NCBI RefSeq assembly: GCF_009696615.1
Contig: NZ_VULO01000012.1
Coordinates: 1 to 64,000, forward strand
DNA: 64,000 nucleotides
Direction of reading: 5' to 3'
From: Scrofimicrobium canadense
GTDB lineage: Bacteria; Actinomycetota; Actinomycetes; Actinomycetales; Actinomycetaceae
Shown: one piece after another, positions 27,646 through 38,942 of the stretch
Position numbering within the stretch: position 1 is the first letter of the stretch
Layout of the letters: each line of letters opens with the position of its first letter
Position numbers and translations under genes: made by a program
Notes under the pieces: generated by a model
Database searches by the model: none
Seen by the model: the letters and a program-made list of their open reading frames with translations, nothing else
Told to the model about the DNA's origin: nothing

Positions 27646-28470
27646 GTGTGCATGGCACTGGAAGAAGGCTGTGTGTACGGGTTGTTGGGTCGTAATGGTG
27701 CTGGAAAAACGACCCTAATGTCGGTTCTGACCGGTCAGAACTTTGCCGACGGTGGAAGTGTCAGTGTCTTCGAAGAAACTGTCACTGAAAACTCTCAGAT
27801 TACTCGTCAAATGTGTTTTATAAGAGAGAACCAGAAATATCCTGATGAGGCGACACCTGCGTCGGTTTTTCGCAGTGCGGCTTGGCTATATCCCGATTGG
27901 GACAGCTCCCTCAGCTCACGTCTTTCTGAAAGGCTTGATATACCAATGTCGCGTTCCATGAAAAAACTATCACGCGGACAATTCTCTGCTGTGGGAGTCA
28001 CCGTGGGGCTAGCTTGTCGCGCGCCCATCACTTTTTTCGATGAGCCGTATTTAGGACTTGATGCTTACGCCCGTGATATATTTTATCGCGAACTTCTCGA
28101 AGAAATAAGCAGTCGGCCCCGTACTGTGGTCATCTCATCGCATCTCATCGACGAAATAGCGAGTCTGATCGACCATGTGTTGCTTCTTGATGGTGGCAAA
28201 CTAGTTTTAGATATGGATGCTGAGAGTCTGCGTAGCTCCTCTTTCCAGGTCGTCGGACCGTACGCACTCGTGGAAGATTTCATAGGGGGCGCCATGGTTA
28301 TTCGCAGTGAAAGCCTCGGCGGTACAACGCGAGCCACCATTATTAAGGAGCTCAGCAGTGAAGACCTAACGCGGGGGAAAATGCAGCACTTAGAGGTACG
28401 CCCGACCGCCCTCAACGACTTAGTTGTGAGTTTAGGTGGGCTCCGGGGCCGAAATCAGGATGCAGCATGA
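27646..28470 (+). CDS. ABC transporter ATP-binding protein, 5' end cut by a nonsense codon
   Basis: ATPase of an exporter, 274 aa from the GTG at 27646. Walker A GRNGAGKTT, signature variant LSRGQFS, Walker B ITFFDEPYLGLD and H-loop ISSHL are intact. The ancestral gene evidently began at ATG 27583, overlapping gntR (ATGA): it reads MKIVQTRNLT, then TAA at 27613-27615, then HFGKTKALDRV in the same frame. The intact part therefore lacks the first strand and A-loop. It may be a pseudogene, or be expressed at low level by reinitiation. Confidence 0.75.
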   Translation: MCMALEEGCVYGLLGRNGAGKTTLMSVLTGQNFADGGSVSVFEETVTENSQITRQMCFIRENQKYPDEATPASVFRSAAWLYPDWDSSLSSRLSERLDIPMSRSMKKLSRGQFSAVGVTVGLACRAPITFFDEPYLGLDAYARDIFYRELLEEISSRPRTVVISSHLIDEIASLIDHVLLLDGGKLVLDMDAESLRSSSFQVVGPYALVEDFIGGAMVIRSESLGGTTRATIIKELSSEDLTRGKMQHLEVRPTALNDLVVSLGGLRGRNQDAA

Positions 28471-29165
28471 TGGCTAAGAGAATCTTCGCCTCAACGCGCA
28501 TACAGTTTGCCAACACTCGTACCCTCTACTGGGTTCCTCTTGTTGTGCTGGTAGGTGCCTATATTATTTCGTTCATTATTTATGCAGCAATACCTGGTGA
28601 CGAAATGAAAATGGGGGGGGGAGGACTCCAGGCACCGCTATGGTTCTACATCGCCTTTGGTGCTCAACTGGTGGCATTCTATTTTCCTTTTGCTCTCGCT
28701 CTGGCGCTTACCCGAGGAGAGTTCTATATGGGGTTTATCCTTAACGCATTGCTGTGTGGACTTGTTTGTGGATCTATTATCACTCTAGGTGGGGTGTTAG
28801 AACGGCTCAGTCATGGGTGGTGGATTGAGGGGTACTTTTTCTATTTGCCGTGGATGTGGCAAGCAGGCTGGGGAGGAGCTTGGTTTCTGACAGCTAGTAT
28901 TGTCTGGCTCTTCATGAGCATAGGGTTTACTTTTGCGGCTATCTATAAAAGGTGGGGGATGCTGTTCTTGGCACTGATTCTTCTTATATTTGCCTTGGGA
29001 CTGGCTATCGCAATGGTCGTTATTGCGAGAACCGATGCGTGGATAGAAGTATTCACCTGGTTCGCGGGATTCGGACCGGGCGAGGTGGCCAACTTCGTTT
29101 TGCTCTGTACTGTGATGTCGGTGTTTGCGGGGTGGATGGTTCTTCGGCGTATGGCGATACGGTAG
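28467..29165 (+). CDS. ABC exporter membrane subunit
   Basis: 232 aa with about six transmembrane segments and no soluble domain, overlapping the ATPase gene by 4 bases. It completes the gntR-ATPase-permease layout of Ytr/Bcr-like envelope-stress exporters. A run of nine G (28613-28621) encodes the Gly stretch in EMKMGGGGLQ, in frame here; a slip of one base would truncate the protein. Confidence 0.78.
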   Translation: MMAKRIFASTRIQFANTRTLYWVPLVVLVGAYIISFIIYAAIPGDEMKMGGGGLQAPLWFYIAFGAQLVAFYFPFALALALTRGEFYMGFILNALLCGLVCGSIITLGGVLERLSHGWWIEGYFFYLPWMWQAGWGGAWFLTASIVWLFMSIGFTFAAIYKRWGMLFLALILLIFALGLAIAMVVIARTDAWIEVFTWFAGFGPGEVANFVLLCTVMSVFAGWMVLRRMAIR

Positions 29166-29204
29166 TCCTCTCCTAGAAAGGCGCCGCTCACAGGTGCCGA
29201 ATGA

Positions 29205-30323
<1,119 letters not shown>

Positions 30324-30333
30324 CATCTAGGTG

Positions 30334-30370
30334 GGTCACCCCTGTTTTCTAAGGGGGTGACCCCCTTTTA
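30334..30370 (+). terminator. Rho-independent terminator of mdh
   Basis: Perfect 10-bp arms GGGTCACCCC (30334-30343) and GGGGTGACCC (30355-30364), then CCTTTT. Confidence 0.88.
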
Positions 30371-30427
30371 TAAGTGAATACATTTCCTCACCATACGGGT
30401 TACTGTTGGGGGGTGAACCAGGAGAAG

Positions 30428-31357
30428 ATGACGGACCGTGATCGTAATATGTTGCGTGCCGTTGAGCTTTATTACCGTGACGGCTTGACGCAAGCGGCAA
30501 TTGCTGAACGATTGGGATGCACCCGGTGGACTGTGGGGCGTTTATTGAAAGACGCTTCAGATAGTGGAGTGGTAACCGTAATTGTTTCACACCCTCATGC
30601 CCGGCGCCACGACCTAGAAGTCAACCTAGTAACTCGTTTCAACCTTCGTGCTGCGCGAGTATCTCCAACCCAAGAGACTGTCAGTGACACGCTGACTCTC
30701 CTGGCCAAACTTGCAGCTGACTTTCTTGCTGACCTACGCCCGGTACCCGGAGTAATCGCGGTAAGTCCCGGACGGACGGTCGCAGCCACTGCCCATGCTG
30801 CGCAAGATAATTGGGCACACGGAGTCAATATCGTGCAGGCCAATGCCGCACCACTTTTCCATGACGGAACACTGGTGGGGCAAGCACTCGCAGTTCTAGC
30901 TAAACGCGGTCGCGGAGCAGTTCGCGTCCTCCCAGGCCCTCTGGTAGCTGGCTCGGTGCAAGAGGCGCAAACACAACTTGCCGATAGCAGAGTGAAGACG
31001 GCTATCGCAGCAGCACGAGCAGCAGATACAGCGGTATTTTCCCCGGGAGCTTCCGATTCCCGGTCCTGGACGCTTACTGTTGGTCCTGACGCTGAGGAAC
31101 GTCTTGAGGATCTCGGGCCTCGACCAGTGGGCTCCATCATGGGGCATTGGATTGACGAAAAGGGTAACGCCGTCAGTGAAGATCTCGATCGACGTACTAT
31201 TGCGCTGCCACTATGTGATTTACGTGGGATACGCTCGAAAGTCCTCATCGGACACGGGGTGACACGAGCACCAGCAATCAAGGCGGCCTGTACCGGCGGA
31301 CTGGCAGATTGCCTCGTCATCGATTCAGATACAGCTGAAGTTCTCTTGGCCTCTTAA
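30428..31357 (+). CDS. SorC/DeoR-type sugar-binding transcriptional regulator
   Basis: About 309 aa. The N-terminal helix-turn-helix (AVELYYRDGLTQAAIAERLG, then TVGRLL) is the SorC signature, followed by a sugar-phosphate-binding domain with GVIAVSPGRTVA and IGHGVTRAPAIKAA. Start uncertain: ATG 30428 gives the usual short N-terminus with AGGAG just upstream; GTG 30413 and 30374 are alternatives. Target genes are unknown; no sugar genes adjoin it. Confidence 0.8.
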   Translation: MTDRDRNMLRAVELYYRDGLTQAAIAERLGCTRWTVGRLLKDASDSGVVTVIVSHPHARRHDLEVNLVTRFNLRAARVSPTQETVSDTLTLLAKLAADFLADLRPVPGVIAVSPGRTVAATAHAAQDNWAHGVNIVQANAAPLFHDGTLVGQALAVLAKRGRGAVRVLPGPLVAGSVQEAQTQLADSRVKTAIAAARAADTAVFSPGASDSRSWTLTVGPDAEERLEDLGPRPVGSIMGHWIDEKGNAVSEDLDRRTIALPLCDLRGIRSKVLIGHGVTRAPAIKAACTGGLADCLVIDSDTAEVLLAS

Positions 31358-31456
31358 ACGTGGTTGTAGGGATGAGCTCTGTAGAGAACTCAAACAACTA
31401 CTGTGCGCAAACATTAGGCTCACCCTGTAGCTTTGGTGTAAATGATAGGCAAGGCG

Positions 31457-32033
31457 CTACCTGTCTTCGCCTAAATGCTCGGAGACGGTTGGCGTGTATT
31501 CGCTGGAAAATGGCCGATCCTTTTCACATTGTTCTTTATTCTTTCTAGGAACCACTACGCGGGCGGGATTTGTGGGGTATCTTGAGGCCCTATAGTTTGT
31601 GACGGCGGTGTCGTATTTTGTGGGGTCCGTTGAATCCATGCGCGAATGGGGGACTTCTCGCGGTGCAGCCCAGGCGAGTGAACCAGTGAAGACGTGCGTT
31701 GGAACTGGTTGAGAAGCCGTGTTGACAACTGTAGCGCGTACAGCAAAGAAAGCCTTATTACCGACACCTGCAATGAGGGGAGGTACGTCTGATATCCACA
31801 ATGCCTGGTGAACTGTTAGAGAAAAAGGTGCCGCGTCGATGTGATCGCCTAGTTTGATAGTTGGAGTTTCCTCAATGTGGTCCATAGCGGCCTTTCGGCC
31901 TCCGAAATCTCCGGTAATGAGCACGAATATTAGCCCGGCAAGAATCAACACATTTGCCGGGGGGCATGAGATAGGAAGACACATCAAAGAAACGCCACAC
32001 ACGTGAAGATTTGGGGTTGTCTTTAGTGCTCAT
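31457..32033 (-). pseudogene. Membrane-anchored protein of unknown function, frameshifted
   Basis: Starting at ATG 32033 the protein reads STKDNPKSSRVWRFFDVSSY and then leaves frame at a run of six G (31959-31964). Removing one G restores MPPANVLILAGLIFVLITG, a transmembrane helix, and joins the downstream frame with IKLGDHIDAAPFSLTVHQAL and FFAVRATVVNTASQPV. The layout is a short cytoplasmic tail, one membrane helix and an extracellular beta-rich domain. It may be a true frameshift, a phase-variable tract or a sequence error. The C-terminal part after about 31620 is less convincing. Confidence 0.6.
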
Positions 32034-32204
32034 GAATAATGCGGTTGCTCGAAAGTATCCTCGAGAACGGTTGCACTGTGGAAAACTGCATTCAGTCATA
32101 GGTCCCAAGAACATCAAGCATGTGCCACTGACTGGTCGCATTTTCGTAAGTAGTGGCAAGTCGCTAGTGTTAAGTACGCAAGTCGGTCAGACCTTGGAGG
32201 CAGC

Positions 32205-33497
32205 GTGAGTGATCCCCTAATCAACCAGTCACTGCAGGAACTCGATCCAGAGATTTACCAGGTATTGGAGGGCGAATTACAACGCCAACGCGATACTTTG
32301 GAAATGATCGCCTCAGAGAACTTTGTTCCCAGAGCGGTGCTTCAAGCGCAGGGATCGGTGCTCACCAATAAATATGCTGAGGGATACCCTGGGCGTCGCT
32401 ACTATGGCGGTTGCGAATGGGTTGACATTGCGGAAAGCCTCGCAATCGAACGTGCCCTGGAGGTCTTTGGTGGCGATTACGCCAATGTGCAGCCTCACTC
32501 AGGAGCGCAGGCGAACGCGGCAGTACTTCATGCGCTGGCTCAGCCAGGCGATACGATCCTGGGGTTGAGTCTTGATCATGGAGGGCACCTCACCCATGGC
32601 ATGAAACTGAATTTTTCAGGTCGGCTCTACAACGTCGCAGCATACGGTGTCGACAAGGAAACCTATCGCATCGACATGGATGACGTGCGCCAGAAGGCCA
32701 TTGAATCCAAACCTAAAGTCATCATTGCTGGGTGGAGTGCGTACCCGCGCACCCTGGATTTCCAGGCTTTCCGGGAAATCGCTGACGAGGTGGGCGCGTA
32801 TCTGTGGGTAGACATGGCTCATTTTGCCGGTTTAGTTGCAGCTGGCTTGCACCCCTCCCCAGTCCCCTTTGCCGATGTCGTGACGACAACCATTCACAAG
32901 ACAATAGGGGGTCCGCGGTCTGGAATGATCCTGTCTTCGCGAGGCGAAACACTTGGGAGGAAGCTCAACTCGGCAGTATTCCCTGGACAGCAAGGTGGCC
33001 CTCTCATGCACGTGATCGCAGCAAAAGCTGTTGCTCTCAAAGTTGCTGCCAGTGCAGAGTTCAAGGATCGTCAGATGCGCACTCTTTCTGGGGCTCGTAT
33101 CCTGGCAGATCGCCTGTCGCAACCTGATGTCAGTGAGGCAGGAATATCGGTACTCACCGGAGGAACCGACGTGCACTTGGTTCTGGTAGATCTCCAAAAT
33201 AGTGCGCTATCAGGCAAGGACGCTGAGGACCTGCTTCACACGGTCAACATCACTGTGAACCGCAACGCGGTTCCTTTCGATCCGCGCCCACCCATGGTCA
33301 CGTCTGGCTTGCGTATTGGGACGCCGGCATTGGCGACTAGAGGTTTCTCCGATGACGACTTCAGGGAGGTTGCTGACGTTATCTCCGTTGCACTCCGCGA
33401 TGCGGCTCTTGGTAGAGAAGTTGACACCGAGGCCCTCAAAGACCGTGTAGCTGCTCTAACTGCCGCGCACCCGCTGTACCCAGGCCTCGAACAGTGA
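32205..33497 (+). CDS. glyA: Serine hydroxymethyltransferase
   Basis: PLP enzyme converting serine and tetrahydrofolate to glycine and 5,10-methylene-THF, 430 aa. Motifs: [25 protein letters not shown], and PLP-lysine region [17 protein letters not shown] start with GGAGG about 5 bases upstream. Its stop overlaps folD, so the one-carbon genes are coupled. Confidence 0.97.
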   Translation: MSDPLINQSLQELDPEIYQVLEGELQRQRDTLEMIASENFVPRAVLQAQGSVLTNKYAEGYPGRRYYGGCEWVDIAESLAIERALEVFGGDYANVQPHSGAQANAAVLHALAQPGDTILGLSLDHGGHLTHGMKLNFSGRLYNVAAYGVDKETYRIDMDDVRQKAIESKPKVIIAGWSAYPRTLDFQAFREIADEVGAYLWVDMAHFAGLVAAGLHPSPVPFADVVTTTIHKTIGGPRSGMILSSRGETLGRKLNSAVFPGQQGGPLMHVIAAKAVALKVAASAEFKDRQMRTLSGARILADRLSQPDVSEAGISVLTGGTDVHLVLVDLQNSALSGKDAEDLLHTVNITVNRNAVPFDPRPPMVTSGLRIGTPALATRGFSDDDFREVADVISVALRDAALGREVDTEALKDRVAALTAAHPLYPGLEQ

Positions 33498-34384
33498 AGT
33501 ATCCGTGGAATGGTGAGGCGGAGCCTCTTGATGGATTGGCGCTAGCGGGTCGTATAAAGGAAGATCTTCGAAGTCGGGTTGCGGCACTAAAGGAGCAAGG
33601 TATTACTCCCGGGCTGGGAACAGTATTGGTAGGTGAAGACCCGGCTTCACAGGTGTATGTTCGCGGCAAACATAAGGACTGTGCAGAGGTGGGGATTGCC
33701 TCCATTCAAGTCGAGCTACCTGCTGACACAACTCAACGGGAATTGATCGCCACCATTGATGCGCTCAATGAGGACCCAACGTGCACCGGATTCATCGTGC
33801 AGCTGCCGCTTCCTTCCCATCTCGATGAGGCATCAGCCCTGGAACGTATTGATCCTGCCAAGGACGCTGACGGTTTGCATCCGACAAACCTCGGACGGCT
33901 AGTGAGTTCCATTCGCACCGCTCCCACGTGCCCGCAACCATGCACACCTCGCGGCATCATTGAGTTGTTACGTGCGGGCGGTGTTGTTCTTGAAGGATCT
34001 CAAGTGTGTGTGGTCGGACGCGGGCTAACTGTCGGGCGTCCCATCGGTTTGATGCTGAGTCGCAGGGATATTAATGCAACCGTGGAACTGGTGCATACAG
34101 GGACGCGTGATCTGGCTTCGCACGTGCGCGCTGCTGACGTTGTTATTGCTGCGGTTGGAGTGCCCGGACTTATCACTCCCGACATGGTGAAACCGGGTGC
34201 AGCTGTGGTTGATGTGGGTGTTTCACGAGTTAACGGAAAGATAGTTGGAGACGTTGCTCCTGGGGTGGAAACAGTAGCTGGGAAGCTCAGTCCAAACCCG
34301 GGTGGAGTCGGGCCGATGACCCGAGCGCTGCTATTAGTCAACGTTGTTGAATCTGCTGAGAGAGCGAGTGTAGTACATGACTGA
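33494..34384 (+). CDS. folD: Methylene-THF dehydrogenase/cyclohydrolase
   Basis: Bifunctional enzyme turning the 5,10-methylene-THF made by GlyA into 10-formyl-THF with reduction of NADP. 296 aa. Motifs: [15 protein letters not shown] (catalytic Lys), [31 protein letters not shown], and C-terminal [17 protein letters not shown] start overlaps the glyA stop; the 3' end overlaps xthA by 8 bases. Confidence 0.96.
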   Translation: MKYPWNGEAEPLDGLALAGRIKEDLRSRVAALKEQGITPGLGTVLVGEDPASQVYVRGKHKDCAEVGIASIQVELPADTTQRELIATIDALNEDPTCTGFIVQLPLPSHLDEASALERIDPAKDADGLHPTNLGRLVSSIRTAPTCPQPCTPRGIIELLRAGGVVLEGSQVCVVGRGLTVGRPIGLMLSRRDINATVELVHTGTRDLASHVRAADVVIAAVGVPGLITPDMVKPGAAVVDVGVSRVNGKIVGDVAPGVETVAGKLSPNPGGVGPMTRALLLVNVVESAERASVVHD

Positions 34385-35183
34385 GCCGCTGAAGGTGACA
34401 ACAGTCAATCTCAATGGGATTCGCGCGGCCCACAAACGGGGTTTTCTTGACTGGGCAGAACAGGAGTCTCCAGATATTTTGCTTATGCAGGAAGTAAGAG
34501 CTCCTACAGAGGTAACTCAGGATATTCTGGGGGGTTCATACCAGGTCTTTTCTTTGCCTTGTCAGATTAATGGACGCGCTGGTGTTGCAGTAGCTGTACG
34601 TCCAGACATTCAGGTGAATGATGTGGTTGAAGGACTACCTGGAGACGAGGCTCACGCGGCGCATTCGGGTCGCTGGTTAGAAGTCGACATCGACTGGAAT
34701 GGAACACTGAAATTAGTTTCCGCATATTTCCATTCGGGCGCCCTCGGTACTCCTAAACAAGACCTCAAAATGGAGCACTTGGCGCGTATTGAAAAGCGCA
34801 TGGAGGAACTTCGCCTGCGGGGAAGTTCCTTGGTAGCGGGGGACTTTAATGTTGTGCGCGGCGAGAGCGACATCAAGAACTGGAAGCCTAACCACAACAA
34901 GTCTTCTGGAGTCCTAGATGAGGAAATCATCTACCTCAACCGTTGGGTGGAATCCGGATGGGTAGATACTGTTCGTCACCTGGCAGGGGATGTGCAAGGA
35001 CCATATTCATGGTGGTCGTGGCGTGGAAAGGCCTTCGATAATAACGCTGGCTGGCGTATTGACTACCAGTATGCGACTCCGGACGTGGCGCAGAGAGCTC
35101 TCGATTATTCCGTATTTCGAGCATCTAGCTGGGATGAGCGTTTTTCAGATCATGCCCCTGTCACGATCCGCTACGCGCCATAA
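34377..35183 (+). CDS. xthA: Exodeoxyribonuclease III
   Basis: Base-excision-repair AP endonuclease and 3' exonuclease, 268 aa. EEP-fold motifs: [16 protein letters not shown] (metal Glu), [16 protein letters not shown], and SDHAPVTI (catalytic His). Translationally coupled to folD. Confidence 0.95.
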   Translation: MTEPLKVTTVNLNGIRAAHKRGFLDWAEQESPDILLMQEVRAPTEVTQDILGGSYQVFSLPCQINGRAGVAVAVRPDIQVNDVVEGLPGDEAHAAHSGRWLEVDIDWNGTLKLVSAYFHSGALGTPKQDLKMEHLARIEKRMEELRLRGSSLVAGDFNVVRGESDIKNWKPNHNKSSGVLDEEIIYLNRWVESGWVDTVRHLAGDVQGPYSWWSWRGKAFDNNAGWRIDYQYATPDVAQRALDYSVFRASSWDERFSDHAPVTIRYAP

Positions 35184-35275
35184 CCTCCGGCGCATCACAG
35201 TGTGATAATTCCTGACACGGTGAGAAATATCGAGCCGGGACACTGCTCTACTTGGGGGATAAGCAGATGGAGTGG

Positions 35276-36229
35276 CTATGGCAGGTCTCGCACCCATCCC
35301 AGGGTGTGTGGCGCTGACATTGTTACGTAGTTCGGACGCTGGGAAGAATATTGACTGGATGCCAATCGCGGGTGGAGGACTAGCGGCGGATTTGACGTCC
35401 ATGCAGCAGCGTATAGGGTAATCCAACCTAGGAAATTCATCCATAACATCACGGTGACCAGTGATGTTGCGGTGGCTAGAACTGGGCTGGAGACACGACC
35501 TATTACTGTGGTTCCCAGGGTACGAAGTGCAAATGAACCGATCGCAGCCAGCAATGCTCCTAAAGCAAGGTCCCGGCGAGGAGGACGCACCGCAGCCACT
35601 AAACGCACCGAGATGATGAATGCTAGGTAGTCGATAGCAAAAGGCGCGACCAACAGTGAAATATCGAAAATCCGGCCGTTGGTAACGCCTATATATTCCA
35701 CAGCCCAGGAACGTAAGAAAGTAGCAAGGCTGGTGAGGACCGCCACCAGCACTACAGCAAAAAGAAGAGCGAAAAGTCCCAAGAAGCGGCGGGGAATCGC
35801 AGACTTCAGTGGCTCGGGAACTGCTGATAGCCCGAACATTGATCGTATCGCTAGGCCCAGATACCAGATAACTGTGGAGGCAGTCACCACTGTGAGTGCC
35901 GCTGCAATCCATCCCGTCAACGATATTCCTGGAGTTCCTACTAGCGAATCTGGATCAACGAGACCTTCTGGGTGATGAGGACTTTGCAGCAATCCTGGAA
36001 TCTGAGTGTTGACGGCATTGATGACGGACTCTTTGAAAGCTGGGCGCGATGCAAGTATTCCGCTGAAGGCAGTCCACCCGACGGTGATGGCAGCAGTGAT
36101 GGAAAATAGGCCCATGTAAGCAATACCTGCAGCTAAAAGAGGGCCGCGACCACGGGAGAAACGTAAATATGCTCGAAAGATTCGTGTGCTTTGAAAACGC
36201 GAAATACTGTGAGCAATTTCCTTCTTCAT
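35276..36229 (-). CDS. YihY/BrkB family inner membrane protein
   Basis: 317 aa with about six transmembrane helices. Family features include GRGPLLAAGIAYMGLFSI at the first helix and a C-terminal LVTVMLWMNFLGWITLYAAAW. The family is of unsettled function and is not a proven ribonuclease. It overlaps the upstream 2H-phosphoesterase gene by 4 bases and so is co-translated with it. Confidence 0.88.
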   Translation of the reverse strand: MKKEIAHSISRFQSTRIFRAYLRFSRGRGPLLAAGIAYMGLFSITAAITVGWTAFSGILASRPAFKESVINAVNTQIPGLLQSPHHPEGLVDPDSLVGTPGISLTGWIAAALTVVTASTVIWYLGLAIRSMFGLSAVPEPLKSAIPRRFLGLFALLFAVVLVAVLTSLATFLRSWAVEYIGVTNGRIFDISLLVAPFAIDYLAFIISVRLVAAVRPPRRDLALGALLAAIGSFALRTLGTTVIGRVSSPVLATATSLVTVMLWMNFLGWITLYAAAWTSNPPLVLHPRLASSQYSSQRPNYVTMSAPHTLGWVRDLP

Positions 36230-36765
36230 AGCGCAAAATCAAAAATAGCGGCGGAAGAGTAGGTTCCTGATTCACTTACTCGATCGAGTCGGAAACCAGA
36301 GACTTGCCAGTGGGCGTCTAGGTCGGCAACGGCTTCCTGCACTGCAGGTACGTCACAATCCCACGATCCTTGCAACAGTGTGACATGTGGGTGGTACGGA
36401 AAACGAGGCTTGTAGTTGAGCGGGCCGCCCCGGATCTCATCGGCAAGAGCTGCGCAGGCTGCCGCCCCCTCGTCCAATGCTAAATACACAACGGGAGAAA
36501 TCGGATAAAAAGACTCAACCTTTCCCAACCGAATGCGAAAAGGAGGGAAATGCTGAGCAACTGTTTGCAGGTGGGTAATAACCGCTTCGCGGTCATCTGC
36601 CTCGATAGCGAGGGGCGGTACCAAAGTGATGTGTGGGGGAACTGATGCACCTTCTGGGTCTCCAAGTGCCTGACGCACCTCCGACAGCTGACTGACCCAC
36701 GGTTCAGGGACAGCAATAACAACGCCGCCCCATATTTGGCTCTCAGTTTTTTCCGGTAGGAACAC
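36226..36765 (-). CDS. 2'-5' RNA ligase-like 2H phosphoesterase
   Basis: 179 aa with two HxT motifs, PPHITLVPPL near residue 43 and HPHVTLLQGSW near residue 126, the paired catalytic histidines of the 2H superfamily (LigT/CPDase). Likely acts on 2',3'- or 1',2'-cyclic phosphate RNA ends or nucleotides; substrate unproven. GTG start with GGAAGG upstream. Confidence 0.85.
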   Translation of the reverse strand: MFLPEKTESQIWGGVVIAVPEPWVSQLSEVRQALGDPEGASVPPHITLVPPLAIEADDREAVITHLQTVAQHFPPFRIRLGKVESFYPISPVVYLALDEGAAACAALADEIRGGPLNYKPRFPYHPHVTLLQGSWDCDVPAVQEAVADLDAHWQVSGFRLDRVSESGTYSSAAIFDFAL

Positions 36766-36900
36766 GCACCCTTCCTCAGTATCTCGGGATTAATAACTTC
36801 ACTAGACTACCAAAGCACGATCGCCTTGTGGCACAAAGGGAGATTCTCGACCAATTCCGGCTACTCTTAACCCGGTAAGAATTCGTTGAATAGGGGAATA

Positions 36901-38091
36901 ATGGTCGTATGGCGCCATGCGTGGCAGCGTGATGAAGGACGCGAGAAAGTTCAAGATCTATTCCAGCAGAGTTTCCAGGAAGAACCCACGCTGCTGTGGT
37001 CTGCCCCGGGGCGCGTTAACCTCATTGGAGAGCACACTGATTATAACGGGGGAATGGCACTTCCCATTGCCCTTCCTCACCGTACCTATGCTGCATTGCG
37101 GCCCCGAGAAGACCGTATAGTGCGGCTGGTATCCGCGCAAGAAGATGGCATTCGTGAGGTCAATCTTGATGAGGTGGACATACATTCTTCGGCCCACCCC
37201 GTACGTGGTTGGCCAGCTTACGTGGTAGGTGTTGCGTGGGCAATGGAAAAGGACACGGGCATCAAAGTTCCAGGCTTTGATGTGGCCGTCGATTCTTGCG
37301 TTCCCTACGGTTCGGGACTTTCCTCCTCGGCTGCCTTAGAAGGTGCAGTGGTGGGGGCGATCATGAAAATGTCGAATATTGAGGCTCCGGTAGAAGACAT
37401 GGTTTCCTGGTGTGTGAGAGCCGAAAATGACATAGCGGGTGCCCCAACTGGTGGAATGGACCAATCTGCGGTGCTGCGTTGCCAGGAGGGTGAAGCTATT
37501 GCGTTGGATTGCCAGACATTCACCACCCAGGCAGTCCCCTTTGACTTGGGGTCTCGTGATTTAGATCTCTTAGTGGTTGATACGCGGGCAGAGCACTCTC
37601 ATGCGACAGGTGGATATGGGCAGCGTCGTGCCAGCTGCGAAGAAGCGGCAGATACATTGGGGGTCGATAACCTCGCGCAGGTAGATGACCTAGATGAAGC
37701 CCTGGGGCGTCTTGACGATCCGACTCTCAAGAAACGTGTCCGCCATGTCGTGACAGAGATCGAACGAACCAAAGAAGCAATAGCCGCCTTGAAAAATGGC
37801 GATATCGAACGCGTGGGTTGCCTTTTCAACAGCTCACATGATTCTCTACGTGACGACTATGAGGTGACGTGCCCAGAGCTCGACACTGCACAAGAAGTCG
37901 CATTAGCGCAGGGAGCACTGGGCGCCAGAATGACCGGTGGCGGTTTCGGTGGCTCTGCTATCGCCGTCGTCCCCTCCTCTTCCACACAAGCAGTAGCTGA
38001 AGCAATTGCAGAAGAGTTCGCCCGGCGAGGTTTTGTGGCTCCGCAATTCTTGGCAGTCCACGCAGCAGGGGCAGCCGGTGAGGAACGATGA
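36901..38091 (+). CDS. galK: Galactokinase
   Basis: First step of the Leloir pathway, phosphorylating galactose at C1; GHMP kinase, 396 aa. Signature GRVNLIGEHTDYNGG, ATP loop VPYGSGLSSSAALEGA, C-terminal GARMTGGGFGGSAIAVV. ATG 36901 with GGGG upstream; a TTG at 36886 is weaker. galT and galE are not adjacent. Confidence 0.94.
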   Translation: MVVWRHAWQRDEGREKVQDLFQQSFQEEPTLLWSAPGRVNLIGEHTDYNGGMALPIALPHRTYAALRPREDRIVRLVSAQEDGIREVNLDEVDIHSSAHPVRGWPAYVVGVAWAMEKDTGIKVPGFDVAVDSCVPYGSGLSSSAALEGAVVGAIMKMSNIEAPVEDMVSWCVRAENDIAGAPTGGMDQSAVLRCQEGEAIALDCQTFTTQAVPFDLGSRDLDLLVVDTRAEHSHATGGYGQRRASCEEAADTLGVDNLAQVDDLDEALGRLDDPTLKKRVRHVVTEIERTKEAIAALKNGDIERVGCLFNSSHDSLRDDYEVTCPELDTAQEVALAQGALGARMTGGGFGGSAIAVVPSSSTQAVAEAIAEEFARRGFVAPQFLAVHAAGAAGEER

Positions 38092-38942
38092 AGCCGGTTA
38101 CCGTGGCTGCTGTTGCCGCGGGAGCTGGCTGCGTCGCCGAAGTAAGGGCTCTTGCTCGTTTACGTAAGCACGTGGGTGCTTTCGCAGACGCATGGGCACA
38201 CCACAATTTAGACACCCTCCAAGAACTGCACGATTTAGGGATCACGGACCTCGACCCCGATTCCCCTTTTGTCTCCGAAAACCTTGAACGCCCTTTTGTC
38301 ATGCTGGCAATGGGAGATTCGTCGATGCAAGGAATCGGTGCCAGCAGCATTAATCACAGTGTGGTGCCCTACCTGATGGGGGCTATCGACCGGTATCTTC
38401 CTCGTCCGGGGTTGGTGCTCAACATCTCACGGTCAGGGGCAAAGATTCCTTCCATCCTTGACACGCAGCTCCCCACCGTCAATGGCTATGGCCTAGCTGG
38501 AACTAATTGGCAGCCCGATCTCACGATTGTGCAGATCGGAGGGAACGATGTGATGGACCCCAGCATCGACGCTAACCGGTTTGCGCTTTTTGCACAACAT
38601 TTGGGACGGTATCTTTTCAGCGGCTCATACATAGCGAATATCCCGTCATTTAGTGGCTTGCCACAAGAAAAACGCGCGGCCGAATTCTCCCAAATCTTGG
38701 AAGACGTTGCAGGGCGCTACGGCCATCACATTATTGACCTGCGTTCCTTTAGTCGTTCATTGCCGACGTCGACCTACTTATTCCGATATCATGCTGCCGA
38801 TTTGTTCCATCCCAACTCGAGAGCCTACAGAGAGTGGGCAGCGCTGTACTTTGAGCAGTGGGCGACAGAAGAAGGAATAGAGAATGCTGTCTTTGACCCA
38901 GTAGAATGGCGGGTCAGGAACACAGACGATTGGACACAATGA
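38088..38942 (+). CDS. SGNH/GDSL family hydrolase
   Basis: 284 aa. Block I reads MGDSSMQG (nucleophilic Ser), block II near NISRSGAKI, block III IGGNDV, block V DLFHPNSRAY (catalytic Asp and His). Likely an esterase or lipase of unknown substrate. No convincing signal peptide, although the Ala-rich N-terminus could anchor weakly. Four-base overlaps with galK and pth place it within a coupled operon. Confidence 0.85.
   Translation: MKPVTVAAVAAGAGCVAEVRALARLRKHVGAFADAWAHHNLDTLQELHDLGITDLDPDSPFVSENLERPFVMLAMGDSSMQGIGASSINHSVVPYLMGAIDRYLPRPGLVLNISRSGAKIPSILDTQLPTVNGYGLAGTNWQPDLTIVQIGGNDVMDPSIDANRFALFAQHLGRYLFSGSYIANIPSFSGLPQEKRAAEFSQILEDVAGRYGHHIIDLRSFSRSLPTSTYLFRYHAADLFHPNSRAYREWAALYFEQWATEEGIENAVFDPVEWRVRNTDDWTQ

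Noticed and set aside
32034-32204. Riboswitch (ZTP or THF type) upstream of glyA
   Set aside because: I could not find the conserved ZTP or THF aptamer cores in the leader.
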